From Gryganskiella cystojenkinii (lineage: Eukaryota > Mortierellomycota > Mortierellomycetes > Mortierellales > Mortierellaceae), in the NCBI GenBank assembly GCA_015852425.1, contig JAAAIG010000149.1, positions 1-57,189 on the forward strand: a stretch of DNA of 57,189 nucleotides, read 5' to 3'. Positions within the stretch are counted from its first letter, which is position 1; each line of letters starts with the position of its first letter. Shown here one piece after another: positions 11,023-23,112 of this stretch. A program made the translations under genes and the position numbers. Under the pieces are notes generated by a model. The model made no database searches and was not told where the DNA came from. It worked only from the letters and a program-made list of their open reading frames with translations.

Positions 11023-14000
11023 ATGAGACAAGAGCTCGACAATGGATGGACCAGAAAAAAAATTGAAAGGGACTCTGAAAGGGACACTGACAGAAACGTA
11101 AACTTGGTGTGTGACTGCAACTTAGATATTCCCGTATCCTCGCCGTTGGCAAGTAACGACGGTAACACACCACCGCCACTACTGGCCCCACCCATTGTTG
11201 TCCCGCCTCCGGACCTGGTCTCCACGAACGCCAGGATGCCGCTTCCACCAGTCTCTGAAAACAGTACCCTGCAATCATCGACATTGGCTTCGGAGCAACA
11301 AGCCACCCCTCCAAGAGCCTCGGCCACTTATTCCCGTCCGGCCTCGATCCAAAACATGCCCCAGTTTGCTTACTCGACCATGCCTCATCCACACAACACC
11401 CCCGCCGGCGCCTACTTCCCTTCCACGATATCTTCCTCTACGACCGCTCCATACCTCACGACGTCGTCCACGACCCCACCCCCGCTCTTTAGCCACAATA
11501 CCTCCACCAAGATCGATATGGACCGGATCATGAAACAGGATGAGGCCGCGATGAACGATTTTGTCCCACCCCGACAGGCCATGAACAGTGATGAGTCTGA
11601 TTTCGATTGGGATGAGGATATCAATATCGATGACAAAGGTGCGACCAACAAGAAGAAAAAGGACAAACAAGAGTCGAATTCGAAGTGGAGACGGCTCTCC
11701 CCATTCTTGAGGATGGTTATAATGATCCTGATCGGTTGTCCCATCATTGCATTGCCCGCGATCTTGACTCAGTATCTCCGAGATGACGATGCACCTCTTC
11801 CCGAGGACTCGACTCAGCCGCATCCACCGGTCCCCAAAGGAACGATTACCATGATCTTTGTCTGGCTCTCATTCATGTGGGGAGTTATCTTTTTGACCAA
11901 CTGGGGTATTGATATCGTGCCCGTGGTTGTGGTCAAAGCCACCTCAGTCGTCAGTGGCTCGAGACTCGAGAATATCAAGTCAAGGCTGTTGGTAAGCCTA
12001 TCATTGCCTTTTGTCAATGCGCTTACCCCACTGTCTTAAAAACTCTATTGGCTGACGACCACTATGCATATGTTTTCTCTTCCCCACTCCCACCACAATA
12101 GATCCTTGTCGCAACCAAGAAATATCTCAAGTGGTTGTTGGCATCCTGCTGGGCGATTGGTTCTTTTGCACTCTTGTCCAAGGGACCTTATTCAAGAACA
12201 GATGAAAAGTTGAACCCCGTCTTTCTCGAGGTTCTCGGATCTATCGTCGCCGGTACAACGTTGGTCTTTATCGAAAAGATCATGTTGCACATCATCTCGA
12301 CCAATTTCCATCAGACCGCTTACGCGGATCGTATCAAGGAGAACAAGTACGCGCTCGCCGTCCTGGATCGCTTGAGCAGTTCCAAGAAGAATGTCAAGAA
12401 AACTGGTGGACGACCAACACATAGTCGAAACAACACCGATCTTGCCGGGGGTAATGCTGCTGGTGATTTCGGATACCCATCTGGATACCGGTCCACGCTG
12501 CCCTCTCGTTCCAACAGTATAGAGATGAACGGCATGAACAACAATACGGTTCACAGTATCAGCAACTTGAACAGCGGTATGACCAGCAACGACGAGAAGG
12601 AGGTCTTGCATGAGATACAAGGCGCATCTTCTCCTCAAAAGTTGAGCGAGGCTCAAATCCTCAACTCTACGCCCCTGACAACTCCAACGGACACGATCAA
12701 CGGTGCTAACGGCAATGTCAACAACAGCCGCTACTCGACTTTGGTCTCGACTGGGGGCCGTCATCATCACCACCCAAGAGGCCACCGTGACAGCAAGACT
12801 CCCCGACCAGAGAACACAAACAACATCTTCAAGGCTGTCAACCGTCGTCTCCATGGCATCGCCCTTGCGAACAAGAGTTCTCCCTCCAAGGACGTGGGTT
12901 CGACCGCGAACGCGAAACGACTGGCCAAGACGCTGTTCTACAATTTGATGAGGAACTCGCATGGATACCACGATCGTGTCGAGCTCGTCGTCCAGGATTT
13001 TTATCCTTATTTCTCGACCGAGGAGGACGCCCAGGCGGCGTTCACCATCTTCGACAAGGACGGGAACGGGGATATCTCCAAGAGTGAGATGAAGGAGAAG
13101 ATCTTTTATGTCTACAAGGAACGCAAGGACCTTCACACGTCCTTGAGAGATCTCAGTCAGGCCGTGGGCAAATTGGACGTGATCTTTTTGACCATCGTGG
13201 CCGTGATCTGGTTATTGATAGTGTTGTCAATCTTTGGAAAGGACGTGGTTAAGAACATGTTGTCAATCGGTTCGTTCTTGGTCGCCCTCAGTTTTGTCTT
13301 TGGCAACTCGCTCAAGATCCTATTTGAGAACATTGTCTTCTTGTTCATCACTGTAAGTCTTTATATATACATATACATATACATTCTGCCTTGCTTCTCA
13401 TGTATATTTACTAATGTATTCTACCCCTTGTCATTATTGGAACACTTAGCACCCGTATGACTCTGGTGACCTCGTGAGCATCGACGGCAACGACATGTAC
13501 GTTCGAGAGGTCGGGTTGAACAGCACCACGTTCGTTACCTGGGATGGCAAACGGATGTATTACCCCAACAACCTCATCTCGACGAAACCCATCCACAACG
13601 TCCGTCGTTCTCCCAACATGACTGATAAGATTGTCCTGAATGTAGATTGTTACACCACACAGGCGCAGATCTTTGAACTCCGGGCCCGTATGCGCGATTA
13701 TCTTATCAAAGAGTCCAAGGAGTTCTTGCCGGATCTTGAGATTCAGATCCAAGAGATGGATATCAAGCTCAAGATCAGTATGTGTATCGAACACAAGGGC
13801 AATTGGCAGGATTCAGGCCGTCGGTGGGCCAGAAGGACCGCGTTCAATTATGCGCTTAAGGAGGCCGTGGAGGATATTGGGATCAAGTACTATGCGTTGC
13901 CGCAACGGATGGAGATTTATGACCCTTACACGGGTAACAGCAACAACAGTAGCAACAACACCAACAATAACAGCAATGGTCATGGATCGAGAGGAGGCTC

Positions 14001-14121
14001 TGGTGGGGACAGAGACGATCAAGATACGTTGGCGCCTAACTCACCTCTCCGACAATATTCACCCGAGCAGGTCGCGCGATTGTACCGTCGAACGACTATC
14101 AACCGACCTCAAGGAGAGTAA
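11023..14121 (+). CDS. EF-hand mechanosensitive ion channel (MscS family, Msy1/Msy2-like)
   Basis: Exons up to 11991, 12102-13352 and 13450-14121 give 963 aa if the start is ATG 11023. However, a clean acceptor (CTGCAACTTAG, ending 11125) suggests the true start is in an upstream exon, so the first 34 residues are doubtful. The protein has a disordered Pro/Ser/Thr-rich cytosolic N-terminus, TM segments (MVIMILIGCPIIALPAIL; IFVWLSFMWGVIFLTNWGI; further ones after 12102), a low-complexity loop, one canonical EF-hand loop (DKDGNGDISKSE, near residue 640), then VIFLTIVAVIWLLIVLSIF and the MscS pore/beta region (SIGSFLVALSFVFGNSLK, DGKRMYYPNNLI). This order matches fungal Msy1/Msy2 channels, which reside in the ER and shape calcium responses to hypo-osmotic shock. 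The tail is Asn/Ser-rich. The gene is complete at the 3' end. Confidence 0.88.
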
Positions 14122-14572
14122 AATAAGAAATGTTGTCTTGTTACTGAACTTGGATCATAATAAAACATATTATTATATAACCCCACGAAAGAGAAACTAC
14201 ATTATAAAAAACAGGGGGGGGGGGGGGGGGGGAGTTCCCAGATGTTTTTAAAAAAAAAAAAAAANNNNNNNNNNGAGTTCAATGATGTTTTGATTAGAGA
14301 AAGACAAAACTTGAATGGCAGCCTCCAAATTTATCTTTCGATGGCCTGTACACCTCCCAGAGTCACTCCAACCCTTCCTTCTCTCTAACGAGTATTCGTT
14401 GCTGTGTTGTCCATAGGTTGGGGTTTCCTGTGCAGTTTTATTAAGATAATTTTCGATTAGATAGAGAACTTGAGCAGCACGAGGTGCTCGAGTTTTTTTT
14501 TTGTCAGATAGATAAGGATCAAAAATGATTCAGGGAATAGGGTTTCTTTGCGATTCTCTCTTCCCCGTTGTT
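14122..14572. other. Convergent intergenic region with poly-G, poly-A and an assembly gap
   Basis: Contains AATAAA at 14158-14163 (likely poly(A) signal of the channel gene), a run of 19 G at 14214-14232, a poly-A run and ten N at 14265-14274. The rest is the 3' flank of the minus-strand membrane protein gene. No gene is visible. Confidence 0.7.
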
Positions 14573-16404
14573 TTACTCTTTCTTGGGTTCCGTAGAAGAC
14601 GGAGGTGGTACGCCTGAACTAGAAGATCCTGATCCCGACCCATGGGTCGAAGAAGCCGACGAGGCCGGTAGCCGTTCCTTGGTATAATCATCGCCATAGA
14701 GTGGATGGGGTGTACTGACTGGGGACGAAGAGGAAGATCCTCGTGCGCCAGCAGCAGCCTCAGTCTCGAATGGGTTACGCTCTTTTTCTGTCGTCTTAGT
14801 GCTTCCTTCGGGTACCGTTGCATCGTAGGAAGGGGGTAACATTCCTCCAGCCTGAAGACCTGCCGCTGTAATATTAGCAGTTGGAGAGGCAGTCGCGGCT
14901 GCCGGCCTTGGGGTCGCAATTGCTGCTGCCGCGGCGGCTGATACGGCTGCAGCTTGAGCCTCCTCGGCACTCTGATGCAATGGTGGAGGATCTGAAGCTG
15001 GGGGCGGGTAAAGAGCGTTTCCAGCTGGTAGATCCGAAAATACGTTGTTAGTAAGACTTGGATGGGACATGGGGAAGGGGTAATTATGCTGGACTGGTCG
15101 ATCGGCTCTAGAGGTAGGCGCTGGGTATGCGCCAGCTTGAGGTGGTGGTTGAGGTGCGCCTTGTGTAGTCGAGAACGAGTACATGCCAATTTCCTCTGCT
15201 GCCTGTCCTACAATTCTTTCATCCCTTCGATGGTTCCCGTAAGAAGGCAGCTCGCCATTGTCGTTGTCATCTAAAAAGAGAGTTTGTAAGAAGGAAGAGA
15301 GGCCGTTAGACCATTATTTTGCCATACATTGTTTTCGCCCAGATTAAAAATCCATCGATGGATAAACGAGACAAAACGACCAAAAAAAAAGGCCTATCCG
15401 CACAAGTCGTCAACGGAAATCCAGGAAACTCGAGATAACCGAAACCTGGCCTGCAACTTTTCACTTTTCTTTTCCCTCTTTCCGTACTCCGCAAAAAAAA
15501 GGAAGGATTCCTGGTTTTTCATTTTACCTGGCGCACGATTGACTCCTCCTCGGGTCGTGTAGATGGCTGTATTATCATAGGGCTGAACCGTGTAAACCAT
15601 CCGCATGGCTTCTTGACGTCGACGCATCTTCATCCGTCTGTACCAGAGATACAAAAAGATCAAACAAAACAGCAGGAGTGACGCCAACAGATAGGTCTTG
15701 GCCGTCCTCTGGACTGAGAATGGGTTGTCATCATCCAAGCTACCAGAACCGGCTTTTTGGTCCTGACATATCCCCACAGGGTTGAGTGTATAATTGGTCG
15801 AAGTTTGAGGTCCACAGCGGTATTGATCATTGTTCCAGGTCCGGTTGGCACTGATATGCCATCCTGTACACATGTTGGAGGATTGGCAGGGCTGGTTCGC
15901 TGCCCGAAGAGGTTGGCAGGTTCCGGGAAGTGAGCCCTGGACGTTGAATTTCCTCTGAGAATAATCCGTCTGAGTGGTGTTGATGGGTTGGCTCGGTTGA
16001 CAGTAAAAGTCCTGGGCACAGTTTCCCCGGTATTGAACCAAGGTCGAGGAAAAGCCTTGGTCGAAATCGAGCGAAATTATGCTGCCGAGGTCAATACTGA
16101 CAATTAATCGGACCAGTGAGATGTAAAGGTCGTTTTGGGGGACAGGGATGGTCGTACAATTAGCGCCTGCAGTTTGGTTGGTGAGGTCGCCGGTGTATCG
16201 AATGGAGGGGTAGTTTCCAGCGACGTACCATCCGGGAGGGTTGACGATGGTGGCATTGGCACCGGTAGCTGGGTAAGTTGGGGGGGTGAAGGGCTGACAG
16301 ATTGTGCCGCCACTGTAAAGGAAGCAGGTCGAGCCTTTTGGACAACCTTGTTGTCCACCACAGTGGCTGAGGCCGTCCGTTGGAGGAGGATTGAAGGTGG
16401 ACAT
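14573..16404 (-). CDS. Single-pass membrane protein with Cys-rich extracellular-type domain
   Basis: Two exons, 16404-15528 and 15270-14573, joined in phase 1, giving 524 aa. Residues 1-230 are Cys-rich with many N-glycosylation sequons (NAT, NQT, NCT, NTT, NRT, NYT) and segments such as SHCGGQQGCPKGSTC and GNCAQDFYCQPSQP. A TM helix follows (about 236-255, LLASLLLFCLIFLYLWY) with a basic stop-transfer RRMKMRRR. The remaining 260 residues are a disordered Pro/Ala/Ser/Thr tail, including PPSYDATV, a possible PPxY ubiquitin-ligase motif. No N-terminal signal peptide is seen at the chosen start, so either the first exon is missed or the single TM acts as a reverse signal anchor. The family is not recognised; a cell-surface sensor or adhesion role is inference. 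Confidence 0.72.
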
Positions 16405-17233
16405 TATAATGCCTTCTTTTTCAATGGAGTGATTCGAATGCTGTTTGATGCAGGGGATAACCTAAGAATTCAGAGAAAGGAGCAGGGCAGATTTGGATTG
16501 CTGAAGTGAGAAAAGAGAGCAGACGAACAAGTATATGTAAAATGGAGGAGAAAGAGCAGGGGGAGGGGAGAGGGAAATAAAATACAGAGGAAAGAAGAAT
16601 GAGAGTCGACCCTGAAATTCAAAGTGAAATGACGACAATAAAGGATTTGAACGGAGAGAGGGAGAAAGAAGGAGAGTCAAAGGTTCGTTGGGGTCTCCGA
16701 GAGTCGATTCCTGTTCTTCAATTCAATTCTTCCCACCAACATCAGCGAACAACGGCTGCCCTGCCACCCGTCCGTCCGTCCACCGCAGCCTACTGCTCAC
16801 ATCCCTCCACCCCAACGACCTTCTCCTTGTCCCTTTTTTCTTTGCTCACTTTTCAGTCTGCCATCGCTCCGCCCACTCAAAAACCAACAGCTGTCAACTT
16901 CGCTGTCGCAAGCCGTTCTTAATCGCAATTTTATTCCCGTCTCGATCATTTCCTTCAAAGTTGCGGGGAGGGGGTTCTGGGCTTGTGCCTTTTTTTTGTG
17001 CCTGTGATGCCTTTTTCTCACAACCCGCACAACCACACAAACACACAGACGAGGAATCGCCTGACTGCCTGATTGGACCCGATTGTTTTTGCTCGGGGGG
17101 TGTTTTTTTTTTTGTTTTTTTTTTTGATAGGGGACAACCTGTTGCACAGCCACAGCCAACTGTTCGTCATGAATTCACATCAAAATGACTAGGTGCCAGG
17201 AAGCTGTAGCTTGAGTCGGGGATGCATTCAGTG
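16405..17233. other. Intergenic, low complexity
   Basis: Purine-rich then pyrimidine-rich tracts form the 5' flank of the minus-strand membrane protein gene. Poly-T runs occur near 17100-17130. Plus-strand frames here are low-complexity artefacts. Confidence 0.5.
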
Positions 17234-17389
17234 TCATTTACCGCTGACTATAACCACGGGGGTACTACGACGATTGGTCACGACTGAGCCGATGAAGGCA
17301 CTCGTAGATCCTCGGGTGTAAGCAGCATCGAGTTCGGCCTGGAGATCAAGGGTAACTCCTGGACTATACTCGTCTTCTTCAGTGGCATC
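17234..17389 (-). pseudogene. Orphan coding-like fragment
   Basis: A minus-strand frame of 51 codons with ordinary coding composition (EEDEYSPGVTLDLQAELDAA, then RGSTSAFIGSVVTN) ends at stop 17236-17234. The same frame continues upstream of an in-frame TGA (17392-17390) for about 20 more sensible codons. It could be a terminal exon with an acceptor near 17388 or a broken gene fragment. It lies just downstream of the O-fucosyltransferase on the same strand but does not join it in frame. No family is recognised. Confidence 0.35.
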
Positions 17390-17571
17390 TCATTTGTAGT
17401 CAATCAGCACAGATATTGTCGATAAAGAACCACAAATCGTCAAGTTCAACCTTGACTGAGCCCTGCCCTGGATTCGAGAACGAGGATGGAAAACAATTGA
17501 GAGTGTGTTTTAATGGATGCAGAAGATAGTAAGATTAAAGCTAGTTCTATGGATAAAGTTGTTTTGAATAT

Positions 17572-20000
17572 CTACATCAACATGGTTATATGGTTATGCC
17601 AGGCCTTGCCTCGTTGCGTTGCAAGGATGCTCATCCTCGAAACACTCATTCCAATCAGGTAATCCCCCCTCGTCAACAAAACCGCATCCAACATCGATGG
17701 ATACCAGGGTCCCATCCTCGACTCAGTCCCCAACTTCTTGGTCTTTCCTTCCTTCACAGCACCCGTCTTGGGATCCTTCTCAACATCGCCATGATCCAAC
17801 AAGATCCATCCCAACGCGTAGAGTTTCTCCAGCTCGCTCTCGCGTTGTTCGTTTGTGGTCACAAGGACTGGAAGGGCCTTGTAATGCGATAACCGGTTCT
17901 GGTCTTGAAACTTGACACGGCGTTGCTTCTCAATCTCGTCGACTTTCTTAGCAATCGCCTCAATCTGGACCACACATTCGACCTCAGACTTGCCCGCGGG
18001 GCATTTGGATACGATATCTCCGCGACGGAGATGGATGACAATAAACTCGGGGTGAGGGCGGAAGGTCTCCTTTGAGACTGGGACCACAGAACCATCGTCA
18101 TTGATTTTGGGACCCAACAGGGTATCGAGGATATCATCGACCATGGCCTCCGTCTTGTCATTAAACCTCAGATGAAGGCCCACCTCGGCCCAAGTTCTAT
18201 CCGACACGTTGGGACCGCCCAAAAAGTATGGACAAGAAAGACACTTCCACATATTGGGATCGGCTTCTCCGGCGACTGCAGGAGTGTTCTTGATGGGATC
18301 CTCGTCCTTGAGGAGTACATCGCGTGCGTATTTGAAATCCGTGGATTTACCTTGGGTCGTGTCCGCTGGAGAGAAGACGGGTCGATATTTGAGCAAGAAC
18401 TGGGGGCGGAACTTGTCATAGAGAGAATGATCATTAACGCCAATGTTACCATTGGGTGTGCAGGGGAAATCCTCAGAAAAGTCGGCCCAATGACGATTGA
18501 AATCGCCGGGGACGTTCTCAGGGGTCTGCTTGACATCATGCCATTCGATCACAGGGATCCCAGACTTGGTCATAAACGTGTCGAGGTCGTAGAACTGTGA
18601 ATACCGAGGACCAGCCCAAGTCTAAGTAGCAAAAAGGACATAGAATGATTCCAAAAGTAGAAGGAAAGGGGCCAAGCATGCGGTACTGTTAGTTTGCTGC
18701 AAAGGAAGAGGTAATGGTGGCAAAAGCGATATTTTTTGCGGGCCTTCATTCAGAGCACGCAAAGGAAAGCTCTCAAGAGACGATTTGAACCGATCGTGGC
18801 AATTGGGGTTTCGAGAGCATTGGCGTCAAAAACTAATAAAAATGCAGCTCCTTTTTTTTTTTTTTTTTTCTTTTTTACGCCAAAAAGCCATCTCATATCC
18901 CGGCGGCTTCTACGCCTACTATCCCGCACCTGAAGATCGTTGACTAATTTTAAACTGGGTCCTCTACCTTTTTTTTTGTTGCTCCTTTCACTTTTTCATC
19001 GCATAGGAAGTCGTTCCGACGATCAAAAGATCCATGTTACATCTTGCGGTCAAAAATAACTCTTTTCTCTCTCTCTAGAAGTCTCCCTTTGTATCCCGAA
19101 AACCGAATAGAAAAAAAGCCAGGAAATCCGCAATAGCCCAAGAAAAATGGCCAAAAAAGATAACAAAAAAAAAACTGTGTCTTCTCTTACCTTGATGTGT
19201 GAGTTGGGGCTGATGGGTGGCATGATCAGTGTCCGTTTGAGATCCTTGGCCAGGAGAGCGGCTTTTTGCAGAGATGTGAACTGGTTGTTACCACCGCCCA
19301 TAGGCAAATACGTAAAGAACCGGCCGGACGTCATTGTTGACACGCCATCTTTCTTGTCACGCTCATCGTCCTCTTCTTCCTCGTCATCCTCTTCACTGTC
19401 ATTATTTTTGTCGTCATTGCTCTTGTCAGACTCCTCAAAGTTCTCGCCCTCGTTTTCGAGCAGTTCCGAGACCCACCAGGACCGAGTTGCCAACGTTTGC
19501 ATAATGGATCCCATCTCCTTCTTGGCCTCCACGGGGTGTTTGAAGAAACTGGGTTTGAAGGTCTTGTGTTGGGTTCCGTTCTCGAACCTGAGGGTGGTCG
19601 TCAAGGTCGTGTCGGAAAGGACCACGCCACGGTTGTTTTGCTCTTCTTCTTCAACTTTTTTTGGTGGTTCAGTGGTGGGGGGTGTTTCTGGTGCTGGGGA
19701 TGGTGGCGTTGGTGATTCTACTTTGCCAGGTGAAGTGATATTTGGTTCCTTTTTCTCCTCATCGTTATGACTAGGGTCAGGGTGCTTCTTGGAAGGTGGT
19801 ACATATGGTGGCTCACCGTTTTGTAATGATGATGATGTCGATGGTGAAGTTGTAGTAGTGGTGTCAGTCGTAGACTGCTCTTTGCCGTAGTAAGAATATT
19901 TGTTGGTATAGCTCACATGAAGGACTGCGAGCATCATGAAGGATACGCTGACCAGCAAGATGGCCTTTGCGATCGAGATCCGGTTCGTCTTTTGCTGCAT
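17572..20000 (-). CDS. GDP-fucose protein O-fucosyltransferase-like type II membrane protein
   Basis: Two exons, 20000-19191 and 18621-17572, phase 0, giving 619 aa. A signal anchor (about residues 10-30, AKAILLVSVSFMMLAVLHVSY) is followed by a Thr/Ser/Pro-rich and then strongly acidic stem, the usual layout of a Golgi/ER glycosyltransferase. The catalytic part starts with FFTYLPMGGGNNQF, the O-FucT-type donor-binding Gly-rich entry, and carries IHLRRGD (about 466-472), the conserved Arg-Gly-Asp block of GDP-fucose-dependent transferases. The C-terminal part has SMLDAVLLTRGDYLIG and SVSRMSILA. The splice is supported because TWAGPRYSQFYDLDTF continues the domain directly after PPISPNSHIK. The 569-nt intron is long for this genome. 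Whether the sugar is fucose and which acceptor is used cannot be told. Confidence 0.82.
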
Positions 20001-23000
20001 GGTTCTGAGATATGATTGCCTGTTGTGATATATGCGTGTTTTGCAGATGAAAGGTAGAAAAGTGAAGTAGTCGAAACAGACTGGAAGTTACGTCGACCTT
20101 AATCAAAGGAGATTTGTGGATGGCGGAGTCGTGTTCCACGTTTAGTAAAAGGCGAAATGTCTGTGTTGATGAGAGGAACTGTCTTGGCGGAGGTAGTCGT
20201 GGACGTGGACGTGGTCGTGGTCGTGGCCTTGGTGAGTTGATGTAAACAAGGAAATGTTTCGTTATAATATAGATGAGGCTTTAGAAGGGAAGGGATGAGG
20301 TATGCGGACGTAAATAAAATGGATGGAGACAGAGAGAGGATATGAAGAAAATAAGGGAAGGGCAAAATGTCGAGTGGAGGAACAAAGAAAACTGGGGAGT
20401 GAAGGGAAGAAAGAGGCGAGAGAAAAGGCAGCGAAGAAGTGGTGCCTGATAAAAATACCCTTTTTTTGGGGGGGGGGAGGATGAATGCGAAAAAGTGACC
20501 GAGGAAAAACGTGCCACTCAGGGTTCAACACGAACAAGCGAGGAAGTTTCGATGTGATGCGAAAGCAGAAAGAGATGAGTGGGAGAGAAAACATGAAATC
20601 ACCTAAGAAGAAAGAGGGCGGTGGGCGAAGAGCGGGCGTTTCCCACTTTTGTTCGAGCGGTCCAATGGATCCTTGCTCAAACGGGGATCTAAATATATGT
20701 ACTTCGATCTAATTGTTTGATCTGCTACTCACTCGCTCTCTCGTTCACTCGTACACTCTTTGTACTTTTACTTTCACTTTCACGCATCCCCACCTCACCA
20801 CAACCAAACGAACCAAAGAAACGCATTGAAAACACACAAACATGAATGAAAAAAATTAGAACACGCAATCATCCCGACCATGCTTTTCTTCCGGGAAACG
20901 GCAAGAGAGCCGAAGAAAAAAACCCGAGTTCTCTCAATTTTACTTTGCGCCACTGAGCCAGGGCATTTTGAAAAAAAAAAAAAAAAAAAAAGTAAACTCT
21001 GAATCCCAGCCCTGCACCTTCGCAAAAAAAAAAAGTCTAGCCACCACACATACTTGTAAACCTTTTCTACCATCTCAAGCCTGGAAGGTGTTCTGTGCCT
21101 GTGGACAGAAAAGATATATAGGCATTATCGGTGCAGTTGTTAGGCGGGTTCTTAACCGCAAGTCTAACTTTAATAAATTTTTCTCCTGATTTCATTTTCT
21201 GTCATGAAATTGGCTGTTGTTGTATAACTGAAGTACAGTATGTGGGATGTCCCATGACAGCTACTGTACTTTGTTCAAATGTATTCAATGGCGATGCCAA
21301 TTGGACGTCAACATCGTTTCTTTCGTAAGACCTTATTTTCTAAAACTAGCTTCCAAAGTCTCATCGAATCATCCATGGTGTCTGTTCTAAAATGAAATAA
21401 AAGCAAGGGCGTGAAAAAAAAAGAGAACTAAGACGCATTGAACAAAAATTCCAATAAAAAAAGGAGTCCAAAAGAAAGACGAGGAACAGGTGGACAATTT
21501 TGCCCTTTTAGGCTGAAATAAGGGGAGTCCGAGTATTTCTTAGTTCATGTTTCAACTCTAAGCAAGCGAGCAGGGACAATGTCTCATCTTAGATCCTGGC
21601 CCTTGCATTTTTCATTCAAGATAACCCGGAAGGTGCAAAAAAGCGTAAATATTCCATCGTCGAAACCCGAGGAAACAGGAAAGAGGAAAGAAAGTGGTCA
21701 GGGACCTTGACCAAATTAAAACAAACAAACCCACAAAGGTCTGTCCTCCATCCGCGCCATCCGCCTTTCACCCACACAAATAAATTCATCATGTTTAGAA
21801 ATCTTGTAGAGTGGGGCGTGCATATGGTCGAAATGGAAGGCACGGCGTCGAGTGAAGGTCGAGGAGAAGGGAATCAAACAGATCTGTGGGCGTAAAGCAA
21901 CACAAAAAAAATTCGAAAAAATCAATCATGCTTTTGTCATCTCAATTGTGGCACGCAACAGTGGACGAAGAGGGCACATCGTGCATAACCGAGAACAAAA
22001 AGAAAAGAAAAAGGGCTCACAGTGTTTTCACCTTGTATCTCACGCTCCTTCGCCTCAAGCACTTTCAATCACAGCGTGTGCAATCAAACCGAGAAAAGCA
22101 TAAAATGCTCTCCTTGTTCTTCTTTCTTTTTCGCTCAGCCTATCTCTCTCTTTTTGTGCAAATACTCTTGAGTCCAAGAAAGTGCTCTCAAGAATTGTAC
22201 AGCTGTTGCATTCAAAAGAAAGAGAAATCCCAAGGGCGCACCTCTTCTTCAAGCCTTAGAAATAGAATAAGGTTGACCCTTTTTTTTTTGTGTCCAGGTG
22301 GACAAAAAGGGAAACAAATTTCTAAATGAGGAAAACCTAACGTTGGTTCACTCATCACTTTCATTGGTTTGCAACCTCACGTCCCTCACTTTTTGATTGA
22401 TCGAATGTCCGCATCGCATCAATCGGTTCCTCAGAGAGAGAGAGAGAGAAGAGAGAGAAGGATAAAAGAACATGGCCTGGACAAAAAACAGGGAGAAGAA
22501 CCACAAATCAGCCTTTTCTTCTCACCAGTCGATAACCCACCTCGCACATCCTTCCCCATGCAAGGGAACAAGACCATTACGAAAATACAGAGCGAGCAAC
22601 AGGACTGCTCGACTGCCAAATATTCCCAGGGACACCAAAAAAAAAAATACGTTCACTTGTAGCGCATGAGCGGCGAGAGTGAGCTCCAACCTAAGGGAAC
22701 TACAACATAAATTGCAATAAACCCAATTAGGCCATTAAACATCTGCCTCTGCTTCGTTACCCCAACTTCCTCCTCCATCCTCAAGATTGTCAGCTCATGT
22801 GGACATTCATTCATCCGTACATCCCTCTTTCTCTTGGCAGCACCTCAAAGGTTCACAACTGAGGTCTAATTGGTACGAATCATGATTAGATTGGCGTTGG
22901 CCCCTAAAATGAAATTTTGAATGTTCATTAACTCACTGACAGTAACCAGGCTAGTTTGGGGACGCCTTGCGTTTCACGAATCGAACCTATTTTATGAAGA

Positions 23001-23112
23001 CAAAAGTGAAGAATCTATTTACAAGTTGACGAGAACTACTCAGGAAACTATTGTATTGTACACAGTACCAAAACAAGAACAACAAAAAAAACACAAAACA
23101 AAAAAAAGAACT
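20001..23112. other. 3.1-kb gene-poor region
   Basis: The left edge is the 5' flank of the O-fucosyltransferase gene. It holds a GTGGAC/GTCGTG minisatellite (20196-20227), poly-A/poly-T tracts, a GA repeat near 22434-22452 and many short purine-rich frames without homology or splice support. I see no credible gene, tRNA or repeat boundary. Confidence 0.5.

Noticed and set aside
12192..13136. Minus-strand 314-codon frame opposite the channel gene
   Set aside because: It is the antisense shadow of a well-supported exon; its composition follows third-position bias of the real gene.
19147..19770. Plus-strand Ser/Val-rich frame opposite the O-fucosyltransferase
   Set aside because: Shadow of the acidic linker and stem of the minus-strand protein.
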